In this document: positions 7,850 through 17,782 of the stretch, piece by piece | How the letters are laid out: every line of letters starts with the position of its first letter | How positions within the stretch are numbered: the first letter of the stretch is position 1 | Assembly: GCA_910574885.1 (NCBI GenBank) | Contig: CAJTDD010000002.1 | Coordinates: 62,001 to 126,000, forward strand | Direction: 5' to 3' | From: Lachnospiraceae bacterium | Lineage (GTDB): Bacteria; Bacillota; Clostridia; Lachnospirales; Lachnospiraceae | Length of the DNA: 64,000 bases | Notes under the pieces: generated by a model | What the model saw: the letters and a program-made list of their open reading frames with translations, nothing else | Database searches by the model: none | What the model was told of the DNA's origin: nothing | Made by a program: the position numbers and the translations under genes

Positions 7850-9547
7850 TTACTTCTGCCCTTCCCCAAACCGAACCTCGCAATCCTTACGGAAAAATGA
7901 TATCCCATAACAATCAATCTTCCGATACCCTTCTGTACGCAGTTCTTCCATATATCTTTTATCATATATTTGCTGCAACGCCTTTTGGGCGTCATTTTCC
8001 AAATCATCTATCGAATCCGAAACCTTCACTTCCACGATAAATGACCTGCCCCGCAGCGATGGGCTTTTCACCATTATGTCGGAACGCCCATTCCCTGATT
8101 CACGATTCGATTTCACCAGATAATTCTCACTCTGGCTCAAGATTCCTGTCAAAAAACCATGATAGAAGTTTTCTGCACTGTCATAAAAACTAATCGTCCG
8201 GAAAAGTTGGCCATTTAATATATCCGTCATCCTCTGGGCATTTCCATCCTCCATTGCACGGTACAAATCATGAAAATCCTCTTTCTTTATCATATCTTTC
8301 AGCCAATTTAAAATTGTGCTCTCATAGATAGTCATTACTTCTATATTGGGAATACGAACCTTTAAAAATATATACTTTCCTTTAAAATATTCACTCTCTT
8401 TCGTCAGATATCCCGTAAAATAAAGAAAATTCCACAGATTCTCCCCATTACTGTGCATATCCCCATAGGTAACTTCTTCATGAACCTGAATGTCTAAAGT
8501 CCCACCGTCTAACAATGTTTCAATCTGTCTTTTCGTTTCCCTGTCTGCTCTGGCTATTAAATCCTTTATAATGTCATTGGAACTGGTGTTAATCCAATAT
8601 GGGTGTGGGAAAGCATTGACATCCGCATATAAATCATACATAAAATTAATGACACTCCATGGATTATAAACCTCTGTGTCGCCAAATGCATACCCATCAT
8701 ACCATTCTTTCATCGTCGGGAAACGACTCTCTACGCCATAGTAAGCCATCATCTGCCGCACTTCCGCTTCTGTGAAACCAAAATGTTCGCTATATCTCTG
8801 GTCAAGTATAGATACAATTTTCAGATGATTCAGCCCGGTAAATATACTCTCCTTTGAAATCCTCAGACATCCTGTAATAACTGCAAACTGCAGATAATCA
8901 TTCGTCTTTAACGCAGATTCAAATAATGACCGGATGAAATCTACCATCTCCTCATAAAATCCTCGAAAATAAGAGCTTTCCAGCGGCACGTCATACTCGT
9001 CTATCAAGATAACCGTCTTTTTCTCCGTCGCCTGATAAAGACATTTACTCAAAAACTCCAACGCCCCTGAATAATCATCATATTCCGCCTTCCGGTCAGC
9101 AATCTTTTGATATAGCTTCTTATCTTCTTCATTTATTTTTCCGTTCGCCAGTATATATTGATGTCTTTGGAATTCGTCTGCGATTGCTTTCCTAAGCTTA
9201 CTATATGCGGATTCAAAACTAGGCTGCTTCGCTGATTTCAGTGTCAGGTTAATAACCGGATAGTTTCCCATATGTTCCGTATATGTTTCACCTTGTTCCA
9301 TAATCTTCAAGCCATGGAAAAGTGATTTGTGCTCTTCATTTTTCTTCATATCTCCCGTATCCTCATAAAAGTATCTAAGCATACTAAGATTTAGCGTCTT
9401 TCCAAAACGCCTTGGACGGATAAATAAGTTCACTTTTCCTTTCATATCCAATAATTCTTTTATAAACAATGATTTATCTATATAGTAATAACCAGATTCC
9501 ATGATATCCTTAAAGTTTTCTACCCCAATCGGTAACGCTTTTTTCAT
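7850..9547 (-). CDS. AAA-ATPase-like/PD-(D/E)XK nuclease fusion (DUF1703 type), copy 2
   Basis: A 565-residue paralogue of copy 1. It starts [12 protein letters not shown], has the P-loop RPRRFGKT at residues 44-51, Walker [13 protein letters not shown] near residue 210, and the nuclease core [12 protein letters not shown]...[10 protein letters not shown] near the end. The C-terminal two thirds are almost identical to copy 1, while residues about 55-190 differ clearly, pointing to gene conversion of the C-terminal part. An AGGCAGAG-type site precedes the start. Function unknown; inferred to bind ATP and possibly cleave DNA. Confidence 0.88.
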   Translation of the reverse strand: MKKALPIGVENFKDIMESGYYYIDKSLFIKELLDMKGKVNLFIRPRRFGKTLNLSMLRYFYEDTGDMKKNEEHKSLFHGLKIMEQGETYTEHMGNYPVINLTLKSAKQPSFESAYSKLRKAIADEFQRHQYILANGKINEEDKKLYQKIADRKAEYDDYSGALEFLSKCLYQATEKKTVILIDEYDVPLESSYFRGFYEEMVDFIRSLFESALKTNDYLQFAVITGCLRISKESIFTGLNHLKIVSILDQRYSEHFGFTEAEVRQMMAYYGVESRFPTMKEWYDGYAFGDTEVYNPWSVINFMYDLYADVNAFPHPYWINTSSNDIIKDLIARADRETKRQIETLLDGGTLDIQVHEEVTYGDMHSNGENLWNFLYFTGYLTKESEYFKGKYIFLKVRIPNIEVMTIYESTILNWLKDMIKKEDFHDLYRAMEDGNAQRMTDILNGQLFRTISFYDSAENFYHGFLTGILSQSENYLVKSNRESGNGRSDIMVKSPSLRGRSFIVEVKVSDSIDDLENDAQKALQQIYDKRYMEELRTEGYRKIDCYGISFFRKDCEVRFGEGQK

Positions 9548-9632
9548 TGCTCTGCCTCCTTCCGATACTGTTTCACATATTATACCCTATCTCCCTCTGT
9601 TTCACAATTAATTTCCATTGAACAGCAGCAAA

Positions 9633-9671
9633 GCCACCTCTAAGAATACCTTCCGTATTCCCAGAGATGGC
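9633..9671. terminator. 17-bp stem-loop upstream of copy 2
   Basis: The arms 9633-9649 and 9655-9671 pair over 17 positions with a few G-U pairs around a 5-base loop. It lies between copy 2 and the duplicated spoIIID fragment. No clear T-tract follows on either strand, so a terminator or other RNA hairpin is possible. Confidence 0.45.
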
Positions 9672-9706
9672 TTATGATATCTATTTGATTCTCCATATCA
9701 ACCGTT

Positions 9707-9838
9707 CTATTTTGTTACTACCGTATGTATAGTACTCTTACTAACTCCAAACGCCTTCGCCGTCTGCCTCACCGTCGCCTTATTTTCAATAATATAATAC
9801 GCAATCTCTACTGCCCTTTCCTCAATATAATCCTTCAT
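9707..9838 (-). pseudogene. truncated duplicate of spoIIID (43 codons)
   Basis: The ATG at 9838 begins a 43-residue frame identical to SpoIIID through residue 38 (ending SKSTIH). It then runs into unrelated codons (TVVTK) and a TAG. The whole recognition helix-turn-helix is kept but the C-terminal basic part is lost. The upstream region is also duplicated, so the piece could still be transcribed. Most likely it is a by-product of the segmental duplication; a short dominant-negative or partial DNA-binding peptide cannot be excluded. Confidence 0.75.
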
Positions 9839-10015
9839 TTATAAACCCCTGCACTCATTGTTTTTACAATGTATGCAGAGGTCTATTTTCATATTCCTTT
9901 TTTCAATGCTTCATAGCCTCATCTTACTCCCTGACCAAATCTATACTTCATTTTCCAGATTACCAATAGCATTTAGAAGGTTTTGTCTCTGCCCTTCCCA
10001 AACCGAACCTCGCAA
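9724..10015. repeat. direct repeat unit A2 (copy of 5859-6150)
   Basis: Second copy of the 292-base unit. At 10015/10016 the alignment to copy 1 jumps by 101 bases (next match is 6252). This 101-base deletion shifts the reading frame of the third ATPase-nuclease copy. Confidence 0.85.
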
Positions 10016-11488
10016 TTGGGCGTCATTTTCCAAATCATCTATCGAATCCGAAACCTTCACTTCCACAATAAACGACCTTCCCCGCAGCGATGGGCTTTTC
10101 ACCATAATGTCTGAACGCCCATTCCCTGATTCACGATTCGATTTCACCAGATAATTCTCACTCTGGCTCAAGATTCCTGTCAAAAAACCGTGATAGAAGT
10201 TTTCTGCACTGTCATAAAAACTAATCGTCCGGAAAAGTTGGCCATTTAATATATCCGTCATCCTCTGGGCATTTCCATCCTCCATTGCACGGTACAAGTC
10301 ATGAAAATCCTCTTTCTTTATCATATCTTTCAGCCAATTTAAAATTGTGCTCTCATAGATAGTCATAACTTCTATATTGGGAATACGAACCTTTAAAAAT
10401 ATATACTTTCCTTTAAAATATTCACTCTCTTTTGTCAGATATCCCGTAAAATAAAGAAAATTCCACAGATTCTCCCCATTACTGTGCATATCCCCATAGG
10501 TAACTTCTTCATGAACCTGAATGTCTAAAGTCCCACCGCCTAACAATGTTTCAATCTGCTTTTTCGTTTCCCTGTCTGCTCTGGCTATCAAATCCTTTAT
10601 AATGTCATTGGAACTGGTGTTAATCCAATATGGGTGTGGGAAAGCATTGACATCCGCATATAAATCATACATAAAATTAATGACACTCCATGGATTATAG
10701 ACCTCTGTGCCGCCAAATGCATACCCATCATACCATTCTTTCATCGTCGGGAAACGACTCTCTACGCCATAGTACACTATCATCTGCCGCACTTCCGCTG
10801 CTGTGAAACCAAAATGTTCACTATATCTCTGGTCAAGTATAGATACAATTTTCAAATGATTCAGCCCGGTAAATATACTCTCCTTTGAAATCCTCAGGCA
10901 CCCTGTAATTACAGCAAACTGCAGATACTGGTTTGTCTTTAACCCTGCTTCAAACAATGAACGGATAAATCCCACCATCTTTTCATAAAAACCTCTAAAA
11001 TATGCATTTTCTAAAGGCACATCATACTCATCAATTAAAATAACTGTATTCTTTCCTGTTATCTTATACATACATTGACAGAAAAGCTGCAGCGAATTTC
11101 TTATATTTTTTTCCTCTGCCTTTCCATCTGCAATAGCAGTATACCATTCATATTCTCTGGATGTCAGACGTTCTTTTCCCCTTTCTATCGTGTCTCTGTG
11201 CCGTTCATATTCTATGATAACTGCATTCTCAATCATATAATATGCCATATCATAGTCTTCCTGCTTTGCTGACTTCAATGTCAGTTCAAATACAGGATAC
11301 ATTCCCATCTGACTTGTATAATTTTCTCCTGCTTCTATAATCTTCATTCCCTGAAACAGACTTTTATTCTGTTCATTTCTTTTTTCATGCCCAGTATCTT
11401 CAAAAAAATATCGGAGCGTACTCAAATTCAACGTCTTTCCAAATCTCCTTGGACGTAGTACCCTATCCCCCTCTATCCCACAATCCAT
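9941..11488 (-). pseudogene. AAA-ATPase/PD-(D/E)XK (DUF1703 type), copy 3, truncated mosaic
   Basis: A 515-codon open frame that is missing both ends of the gene. Upstream it begins in flanking DNA ([10 protein letters not shown]) and joins the family only at [13 protein letters not shown], so about 42 N-terminal residues, including the conserved PIGVDNF start, are gone. At the 3' end a 101-base deletion after ENDAQ shifts the frame into [11 protein letters not shown]. From about 11455 to 10950 it matches copy 1, and from there to 10016 copy 2. The P-loop, Walker B and nuclease core remain. Very probably non-functional. Confidence 0.8.
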
Positions 11489-11601
11489 TTCCCAAAAACA
11501 ATCGTTTCAGTTGTGCCAGGAGAAAATCGAGTAGGGGAAAACTCGCCGCGCGCCCCGTGCGCCGCCTTATCGGCATATTTCCTCTGCACAGAGCTGTGCA
11601 T

Positions 11602-11630
11602 AAAAAGAGAAGGACTAAAGTTCAGTCCTT
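11602..11630 (-). terminator. rho-independent terminator of the DAHP synthase gene
   Basis: On the minus strand AAGGACT (11630-11624) pairs with AGTCCTT (11616-11610), followed by CTCTTTTTA. It stands about 40 bases after the stop codon. Confidence 0.7.
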
Positions 11631-11667
11631 CCCGCCTCGTTTGCAGCCGTAGTTATACTATTTATCT

Positions 11668-12699
11668 TTAACATTTCTGTGCAATGTCATACAACAGCCT
11701 TTTTGTATCCTCCCACCCAATGCACGGGTCTGTAATAGACTGCCCATAGGTCAGGTTCTCCGTAATATCCTGCCTTCCTTCCACCAGATAGCTTTCAATC
11801 ATGACGCCCTTCACCAGTTTCCTAAGCTCCGGGTTATAGTTCCTGCTGTGCATAACCTCGCTGACAATACGTATCTGCTCTTTGTACTGCTTGCTGGAAT
11901 TAGAATGGTTCACATCCACGACCACCGCAGGATTCCTAAGTTCCCATTTTCCATACATTTCCGCAAGTCGGGCAAGATCCTCATAGTGGTAGTTCGGGAT
12001 ATTCTTCCCGTACTTGTCCACGCCGCCCCTCAAAATCGTATGGGCAAGCTCATTTCCCTGGGTTTCCACGTCGCAGCCCCGGTATATGAATCGGTGGGGG
12101 TGCTGCGCCGCCGTCACGGAATTCAGCATTACCGACAAGTCGCCGCTGGTGGGGTTCTTCATTCCCACTGGGATGTCCATGCCGCTCGCCGTCAGGCGGT
12201 GTTGCTGATTCTCTACCGACCTGGCGCCCACAGCCTCGTATGACAACACATCATCCAGATAACTCCGGTTTTCCGGGTACAGCATCTCGTCTGCCGCAGA
12301 CAGGCCGGTTTCCTCCATCACCCTTATATGCATCTTACGGATTGCAATGATACCCGCCAGAAGGTCTGGTTCTTTCTCCGGGTCAGGCTGGTGCAGCATC
12401 CCCTTGTACCCCTCTCCCGTCGTCCTTGGCTTGTTCGTGTAGACCCTCGGTATCACCATCAGGCGGTCTGATACCTCATCTGCCACCGTTTTGAGACGTC
12501 TCACATATTCACATACGGACTCTTCATTGTCCGCAGAACACGGTCCTACAAGAACAACGAATTTATCCGATTTTCCCATAAATATATCCCGGATTTCTTC
12601 ATCCCGTTTCCGCTTCATCTCCCGAATCTGTTCCGAAAGCGGATATTGCGCCTTCAACGCCTCTGGAGCAGGCAGTTCATGGTTTATCTTCATTGACAT
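11668..12699 (-). CDS. 3-deoxy-7-phosphoheptulonate synthase (DAHP synthase, AroFGH type)
   Basis: A 343-residue class I DAHP synthase, which condenses phosphoenolpyruvate with erythrose 4-phosphate in the first step of the shikimate pathway. The VVLVGPCSADNEESV motif, RVYTNKPRTTGEGYKG, the GMKNPTSGD substrate loop and VVDVNHSNSSKQ are all typical of the E. coli AroF/G/H group. The feedback amino acid cannot be decided from sequence. I start at the ATG at 12699, seven bases after GGAGG; a longer frame to 12735 lacks such a site. A hairpin terminator follows. No other aro gene is nearby. Confidence 0.93.
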   Translation of the reverse strand: MSMKINHELPAPEALKAQYPLSEQIREMKRKRDEEIRDIFMGKSDKFVVLVGPCSADNEESVCEYVRRLKTVADEVSDRLMVIPRVYTNKPRTTGEGYKGMLHQPDPEKEPDLLAGIIAIRKMHIRVMEETGLSAADEMLYPENRSYLDDVLSYEAVGARSVENQQHRLTASGMDIPVGMKNPTSGDLSVMLNSVTAAQHPHRFIYRGCDVETQGNELAHTILRGGVDKYGKNIPNYHYEDLARLAEMYGKWELRNPAVVVDVNHSNSSKQYKEQIRIVSEVMHSRNYNPELRKLVKGVMIESYLVEGRQDITENLTYGQSITDPCIGWEDTKRLLYDIAQKC

Positions 12700-12780
12700 T
12701 TCTCTTCCTCCTCGAATATTTGAAACTCTGGCCATCCGTCCGGATACTGCATCCGCAAGCGACGCTCAATGTCTGGATAA

Positions 12781-13245
12781 TTACAATAGATTCTGGCTCT
12801 CCAGATAATTCAGGAATCCCTCGCATCCTTCCAGGATATCGTCATACGTCTTGTCAAAATTCCCTGTATACCATGGATCTGCAATATCTCTCGGATTCCC
12901 GGTAAAATCAAGGAGCATGGACACCTTATGCTCCGAATCAGAGCCGATGATCCGTTGAATGCCCCGGATGTTCCGGTACTCCATGCCAATCAGGTAATCA
13001 TATTCCTGATAGTCCTTCTTTTTGAGCTGGACGGCATATTTACCTTTCGTACTGATCCCATATTCCTTTAGTTTTTCTGTCGTTCCGCGATGAACCGGGT
13101 TGCCCAGCTCCTCGCTGCTCGTGGCAGCGGACGCTATGTGGAAGCGGTCTGCCAGCCCCCGTTTCTGGACCATGTCACGGAACACAAACTCCGCCATAGG
13201 GGAACGGCAGATGTTTCCCAGACAGATAAAAAGTACCTTAATCAT
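12781..13245 (-). CDS. low-molecular-weight protein-tyrosine phosphatase
   Basis: A 154-residue LMW-PTP. The P-loop FICLGNICRSPMAE near the N-terminus has the C-x5-R signature with the catalytic Cys and Arg. The acid loop DPWYTGNFDKTYDDI near residue 125 provides the general-acid Asp and the usual Tyr. It hydrolyses phosphotyrosine; in Firmicutes such proteins act on kinases of polysaccharide synthesis or other targets, but no kinase is nearby. The GGGAG site lies 7 bases before the start. It is separated from the DAHP synthase by about 80 bases and may share its transcript. Confidence 0.92.
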   Translation of the reverse strand: MIKVLFICLGNICRSPMAEFVFRDMVQKRGLADRFHIASAATSSEELGNPVHRGTTEKLKEYGISTKGKYAVQLKKKDYQEYDYLIGMEYRNIRGIQRIIGSDSEHKVSMLLDFTGNPRDIADPWYTGNFDKTYDDILEGCEGFLNYLESQNLL

Positions 13246-13324
13246 AACACTTCTCCCTTTTATGAATTAGTCACAATCATAACTCCTGTGGTTCTTCTCC
13301 CCAATCATCCCATATGGAATCTTA

Positions 13325-14254
13325 CTAATTCAAAAAATTATCAATAATAACACCTTCCGCCTCTTCCTCCGTCATGCCCAACGTCCTAAGCTTCACCAAC
13401 TGCTCGTCATTAATCCTCCCAATCGCCGCTTCATGGATAATGGCAGCATCCAGATGCCTTGCATTGATCTCCGGGATAGAGCTTACCTCAGCATGATCCA
13501 TAATAATCGAGTCACACTGCACATGCGCATGGCATCCCGCATTCCCCACGGCCTTTGGATGGAACACCTGCCGGGAACGCCCTTTCGCCACCGACCTTGA
13601 TATAATCTGCGCCGAGCTTCCCTCCCCGTTCATCCGGACTTCCATATTAGACTCTGCCGTCTGAGCATCATGGGTCATCAGCTTCTCCACCACATACAGT
13701 TTAGAATTACGTCCCATCTCCACATCCGTTTCCCGAAGGGTCGAATCCACCCCTTTAATCTGCGCCGTATCCAAAGTAAATACCGCATCCTCATCCAAAT
13801 AAATCTTCGTGACCGGATTCAGCACCTTGGCGCCGGTTCCTTCTCCTTCCCCGTAATGCTTCTCCTCATAGCGGACGTTCGCGCCCTTACCCACATGGAA
13901 GGAATGTATCCCGTCATGGCGGCTCTCGTTACACCCGCTGTTGTGGATTCCGCACCCCGCAACAATCGTCACATCCGCGCCGTCAGCGATATAAAAATCA
14001 TTATAGACCACATCCATCATCCCGGAGGCGTCCACCACCACCGGAATATGCACCTGCTCCCCCTTCGTCTCACCGTCTATGAAAATATCAATTCCCTGTT
14101 TTTCTTCCTTCTTCTTAATCTTCACATGCTCGCTGTCGCCATGGCAGAGCGCAATGCCGTTATGACGCAGGTTAAACGCGCCCTTCTGCTCGAATCCTGC
14201 GCCGTCAATCTGCCTTAAAATCTTTTCCGTAATCCTGTCCAACACTTCTCCCAT
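13325..14254 (-). CDS. SufB/SufD-like Fe-S cluster scaffold protein (short form)
   Basis: A 309-residue SufBD-family protein, shorter than E. coli SufB (about 495) or SufD (about 423). The repetitive beta-helix core is visible, with GNAGCHAHVQCDSIIMDHAEVSSIPEINARH and then EAAIGRINDEQLVKLRTLGMTEEEAEGVIIDNFL, the conserved C-terminal SufB/D tail. It forms a scaffold with the ATPase encoded 16 bases upstream. No SufS, SufU or second SufB/D gene is present here, so this looks like a minimal two-gene SUF unit. Supply of sulfur would have to come from elsewhere. Confidence 0.88.
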   Translation of the reverse strand: MGEVLDRITEKILRQIDGAGFEQKGAFNLRHNGIALCHGDSEHVKIKKKEEKQGIDIFIDGETKGEQVHIPVVVDASGMMDVVYNDFYIADGADVTIVAGCGIHNSGCNESRHDGIHSFHVGKGANVRYEEKHYGEGEGTGAKVLNPVTKIYLDEDAVFTLDTAQIKGVDSTLRETDVEMGRNSKLYVVEKLMTHDAQTAESNMEVRMNGEGSSAQIISRSVAKGRSRQVFHPKAVGNAGCHAHVQCDSIIMDHAEVSSIPEINARHLDAAIIHEAAIGRINDEQLVKLRTLGMTEEEAEGVIIDNFLN

Positions 14255-14270
14255 CGTTTCGCGCCCCTTC

Positions 14271-14993
14271 CTACTCCCGGTTCATACAGGTACAGCTTCC
14301 GCCCTTATCCAACAACTTGGGCAAAATCTCATCTCTTACGCCAACCGCTCCAATCGTCCCGTCCTCAATCACCATAATTCTGTCCGCCATCCCGATAATC
14401 CTCTCCTGATGGGAAATCAAAATCAGGCTTTCCGCTTTTTTACTGTGAATCTTCTCAAACTCCTGAATCAGCATCGAAAAGCTCCACAGGTCAATCCCCG
14501 CCTCCGGCTCGTCGAAGATACAAAGCTTGTGGGACTTTGCCAACACTGTGGCAATCTCAAGCCGTTTCATTTCCCCGCCGGAAAGCGTTCCGTCCACTTC
14601 TCTGTTCACATACTCCTGGGCGCATAACCCAACCCTGCTCAACAGGCCGCAGCATTCCGATTCCAAAAGCTTCCGCCCTGCCGCCAGAGATAACAGCCGG
14701 ATCACCGTCATTCCTTTGAATCTGGGGGGCTGCTGGAACGCAAAGCCAATCCCCGCATTTGCACGGTGGTTGATATCATAAGCCGTGATATCTTCCCCAT
14801 CCAGTAGAATCTGTCCCTCGTCCGCCGCCTCGATTCCCATCAGCACCTTGGCAAGCGTTGACTTCCCGCCGCCGTTTGGCCCCGTAATTACGAGCATCTC
14901 TCCGTCTTCCACACGGAAGCTGATATTTTTAACAATACTTTTTTCTATTCCATTTTCATTCACCTTGAACGTCAGGTTCTTCACTTCCAGCAT
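14271..14993 (-). CDS. sufC: SufC-like ATPase for Fe-S cluster assembly
   Basis: A 240-residue ABC-type ATPase. Walker A is ITGPNGGGKSTLAKVL, the signature motif is VDGTLSGGEMKRLEIATVLAK, and Walker B is LCIFDEPEAGIDLWSF, where SufC proteins characteristically have EPEAG or DEPDSGLD instead of a transporter's form. There are no membrane partners nearby; the partner is the short SufB-like protein downstream. I start at the ATG at 14993, 8 bases after GGAGG. The energy of ATP hydrolysis drives rearrangement of the scaffold during cluster building. Confidence 0.9.
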   Translation of the reverse strand: MLEVKNLTFKVNENGIEKSIVKNISFRVEDGEMLVITGPNGGGKSTLAKVLMGIEAADEGQILLDGEDITAYDINHRANAGIGFAFQQPPRFKGMTVIRLLSLAAGRKLLESECCGLLSRVGLCAQEYVNREVDGTLSGGEMKRLEIATVLAKSHKLCIFDEPEAGIDLWSFSMLIQEFEKIHSKKAESLILISHQERIIGMADRIMVIEDGTIGAVGVRDEILPKLLDKGGSCTCMNRE

Positions 14994-15020
14994 ATCGGCG
15001 TCCTCCCTTTCTCTCATCAA

Positions 15021-15779
15021 TTAAAGACTGCGCAATTCGTTGCCCTGAATGTCATAAGAATCTTGAATCCCCAAAAACACCTTTGCAATCTCCAAATCCT
15101 CCGGCGTTGTAATCTTCATATTCTGATAAGAGCCTTCAAACATCCTGACCGGGACGTTCATCATCCGCTCCACAGCCATCGCATCATCCGTCACGTCCCC
15201 ATGTTCTGTCTCCATCATTCTGTCATACGCCTCCATAATCAGAGATTTTTCAAAAATCTGCGGCGTCTGGACAACCCACACATTTCTGCGTTTCGGCGTG
15301 TTTACTGCAAAACCACCCTCATCTACCACCTTGACGGTATCCTTACTGGGCATGCCCGCGACGCACGCCCGGAATTCCTTTACCGTCTCATATCCCCGCC
15401 GCAGGATTGCCCCGTCCACAAACGGACGCGCCCCGTCATGAATAAATATATAATCAATCTCCTGGACCGATGTTACCGCCTTTAAGCCACGCCATACAGA
15501 ATCATAGCGTTCTTTCCCGCCCTCAACAACCGTACACACTTTGGAAAAGCCATATTTCCTGACAATTTCCTGTTCCGCATATGAAATCTGTCCTTCTCCC
15601 ACCACGAGCGCCACTGTGTCCACAATCTCCGATTCCTCAAAAGCACACAGCGCATAGTAAATCATCGGTTTTCCGCCAAGCTCAATATACTGCTTGCTGA
15701 CAGAGGTTCCCATCCGCTTTCCCTGTCCCGCCGCAAGGACAACTGCCCCACACCGCTTCTTATCCTTCCCATCTGCCAT
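15021..15779 (-). CDS. ispD: 2-C-methyl-D-erythritol 4-phosphate cytidylyltransferase
   Basis: A 252-residue IspD, which makes CDP-methylerythritol from MEP and CTP in the non-mevalonate isoprenoid pathway. The nucleotide-binding N-terminus is VVLAAGQGKRMGTSVSKQYIELGGKPMIYYAL. The family marks IFIHDGARPFVDGAIL, PSKDTVKVVD and TPQIFEKSLI, and the C-terminal GSYQNMKITTPEDLEIA are all present. The start codon directly abuts the tsaD stop (15780), so the genes are translationally coupled. No other isoprenoid gene lies here. Confidence 0.95.
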   Translation of the reverse strand: MADGKDKKRCGAVVLAAGQGKRMGTSVSKQYIELGGKPMIYYALCAFEESEIVDTVALVVGEGQISYAEQEIVRKYGFSKVCTVVEGGKERYDSVWRGLKAVTSVQEIDYIFIHDGARPFVDGAILRRGYETVKEFRACVAGMPSKDTVKVVDEGGFAVNTPKRRNVWVVQTPQIFEKSLIMEAYDRMMETEHGDVTDDAMAVERMMNVPVRMFEGSYQNMKITTPEDLEIAKVFLGIQDSYDIQGNELRSL

Positions 15780-16808
15780 CTATCTTTCCCCCAGTTTCAG
15801 GTTCGGCACGGCGTTCAAATCCCACCCATGCCTCGTACCATTGATGTATTCATAATAAGCCGCAGCCCCGATCATCGCCGCATTATCCGTACAGTACACC
15901 GGCGACGGGTAATAGAACCGGACGCCTCTTTTTTCGCATGCATCCTTCATCGCCAAGCGCAGCGCACTGTTAGATGCAACGCCCCCCGCAATCGCAAACC
16001 TGTCCACATGGTACTCTTCCACGGCATGCATCGCATGTTCCACCAACACTTCCGTAACCGCCTTCTGAAATGACGCCGCCACGTCCGCCTGGCTGTATTC
16101 TTCCCCCTTCATCCGGCATCCGTTGATATAATTCAGCACCGCGGACTTTACTCCGCTGAAACTGAAATCATACGGGGCGTCCGCCACATGGGCCCGCGGG
16201 AACACAACCGCATCCGGATTGCCTTCCTTTGAAACTTTGTCAATCTTAGGGCCCCCGGGGTATCCAAGCCCGATTGCCCGGGCCACCTTGTCAAATGCTT
16301 CCCCGGCAGCGTCGTCCCTTGTACGCCCGATGATATCGAACTTCCCGTAATCCTTCACCCGCACAAGATGGGTATGTCCCCCGGATACCACCAAACAGAA
16401 GAACGGCGGCTCCAAATCCGGATGCTCAATAAAATTTGCCGCAATATGCCCCTCGATGTGATGGACTCCAATCAATGGCTTCTTCGCCGCATAGGCGATT
16501 GCCTTCGCCTCTGCAACGCCTACAAGGAGCGCGCCCACCAGGCCCGGCCCATAGGTAACGCCTACAGCGTCGATTTCGTTAAGCGTGACCTCTGCTTCTG
16601 CCAGCGCAGCCTCGATTACCTGATTAATCTTCTCAATATGCTTTCTGGATGCGATTTCCGGGACAACGCCCCCATAGAGCGTGTGGAGCGCAATCTGTGA
16701 AGAAATGATATTCGATTTTACTTCACGCCCATTCTTAACGACTGCTGCCGCCGTCTCATCGCAGGAACTCTCAATCGCCAGAATCAGGATATCTTCTTTT
16801 CCGCACAT
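15780..16808 (-). CDS. tsaD: tRNA N6-adenosine threonylcarbamoyltransferase TsaD
   Basis: A 342-residue Kae1/Qri7/TsaD protein that transfers the threonylcarbamoyl group to A37 of ANN-decoding tRNAs. The ASKHA ATP-binding N-terminus is [15 protein letters not shown]. The metal ligands are in [13 protein letters not shown] (H-x3-H). Further family motifs are [30 protein letters not shown] and [13 protein letters not shown]. Its partners TsaB and TsaE are encoded 3-5 kb upstream in the same run of genes; TsaC is not in the window. A GGGG-type site precedes the ATG. Confidence 0.97.
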   Translation of the reverse strand: MCGKEDILILAIESSCDETAAAVVKNGREVKSNIISSQIALHTLYGGVVPEIASRKHIEKINQVIEAALAEAEVTLNEIDAVGVTYGPGLVGALLVGVAEAKAIAYAAKKPLIGVHHIEGHIAANFIEHPDLEPPFFCLVVSGGHTHLVRVKDYGKFDIIGRTRDDAAGEAFDKVARAIGLGYPGGPKIDKVSKEGNPDAVVFPRAHVADAPYDFSFSGVKSAVLNYINGCRMKGEEYSQADVAASFQKAVTEVLVEHAMHAVEEYHVDRFAIAGGVASNSALRLAMKDACEKRGVRFYYPSPVYCTDNAAMIGAAAYYEYINGTRHGWDLNAVPNLKLGER

Positions 16809-16865
16809 AGCTATCCCCTCTTTCTATTCTTTTGATAATTCTTCTTTCATACCCGCCTTCATATC

Positions 16866-17774
16866 TCACTCCGAGAAAACCAGCTCCACCGACCTGCCGT
16901 CCTTCGCCGCCACCGACTGCGGGAAAATCTGACGTACCTCGTCCATATACTCTTCCGGCCTTGTAAGCGACGGGCTGTAATGGGTCAGCCACATCTCGCC
17001 CACCTCCGCTTCCTTCGCAAGCTGCGCCGCCTCATAAAATGTCATATGCTTATATTCCTTCGCCTTCTTCTGCTTATCCTTCTCCCCGTACATACCCTCG
17101 CAGACGAACAAATCAGAACCCATGGCATTTTCCCGGATGGAATCCGTCGGCCTTGTATCCGTACAATATGCAATTTTCAGCCCTTTTCTCGCAGGTCCAA
17201 GCACCATGTCCGGCGTATAAAGATTGCCTTCAATCTCCACCGTCCCGCCCTTCTGCAGAGTCCCCCAGTATCTCTTAGGAATCCCGGCTGCATTGGCGCG
17301 CTCCACGTCGAACCTCCCCGCCCGGTCAATCTCCAGCGTATAGCCGTAGCATAAAACATTATGGTTGACCCGAAATGCTTTAAGCCGGTAGCCATTCATC
17401 TCGAATGTCTGCTCCGGCTCGGTAATCTCCAAATATTTGATAGGGAAAGGCAGCTCCGGGGCAATCACCCTTAGCGCCTTCACCACACGTTCCAGCCCCT
17501 TAGGGCCAATCAGCGTCAGCGGCTCCGTCCGCTCTGCGTTTCCCATGGTAAGCAAAAGCCCCGGAAGGCCGCTGACATGGTCGCCGTGATAATGGGTAAA
17601 GCAAATCACGTCAATCGGCTTAAAACTCCATCCCTTCTCCTTAATCGCAATCTGCGTCCCTTCCCCGCAGTCAATCAACACACTGCTGCCATTATACCGT
17701 ATCATGAGCGCAGTGAGCCACCGATACGGCAGCGGCATCATTCCTCCTGTCCCTAACAAACATACATCTAACAT
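16866..17774 (-). CDS. rnz: ribonuclease Z (tRNA 3' endonuclease)
   Basis: A 302-residue metallo-beta-lactamase-fold nuclease that removes the 3' trailer of tRNA precursors. The zinc motif is CFTHYHGDHVSGLPGLL (HxHxDH), further ligands are in NHNVLCYGY, CTDTRP and LTHYSP, and the flexible exosite region follows residue 150. The length fits the short bacterial form. It follows the zinc-ribbon gene by 8 bases and precedes tsaD by about 57 bases, placing tRNA maturation and tRNA modification in one transcription unit. Confidence 0.95.
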   Translation of the reverse strand: MLDVCLLGTGGMMPLPYRWLTALMIRYNGSSVLIDCGEGTQIAIKEKGWSFKPIDVICFTHYHGDHVSGLPGLLLTMGNAERTEPLTLIGPKGLERVVKALRVIAPELPFPIKYLEITEPEQTFEMNGYRLKAFRVNHNVLCYGYTLEIDRAGRFDVERANAAGIPKRYWGTLQKGGTVEIEGNLYTPDMVLGPARKGLKIAYCTDTRPTDSIRENAMGSDLFVCEGMYGEKDKQKKAKEYKHMTFYEAAQLAKEAEVGEMWLTHYSPSLTRPEEYMDEVRQIFPQSVAAKDGRSVELVFSE

Positions 17775-17782
17775 ATCCTACC

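Noticed and set aside
9941..11488. Third ATPase-nuclease copy as an intact gene
   Set aside because: It lacks the conserved N-terminal segment and its C-terminus is shifted out of frame by a 101-base deletion, although a long frame remains.
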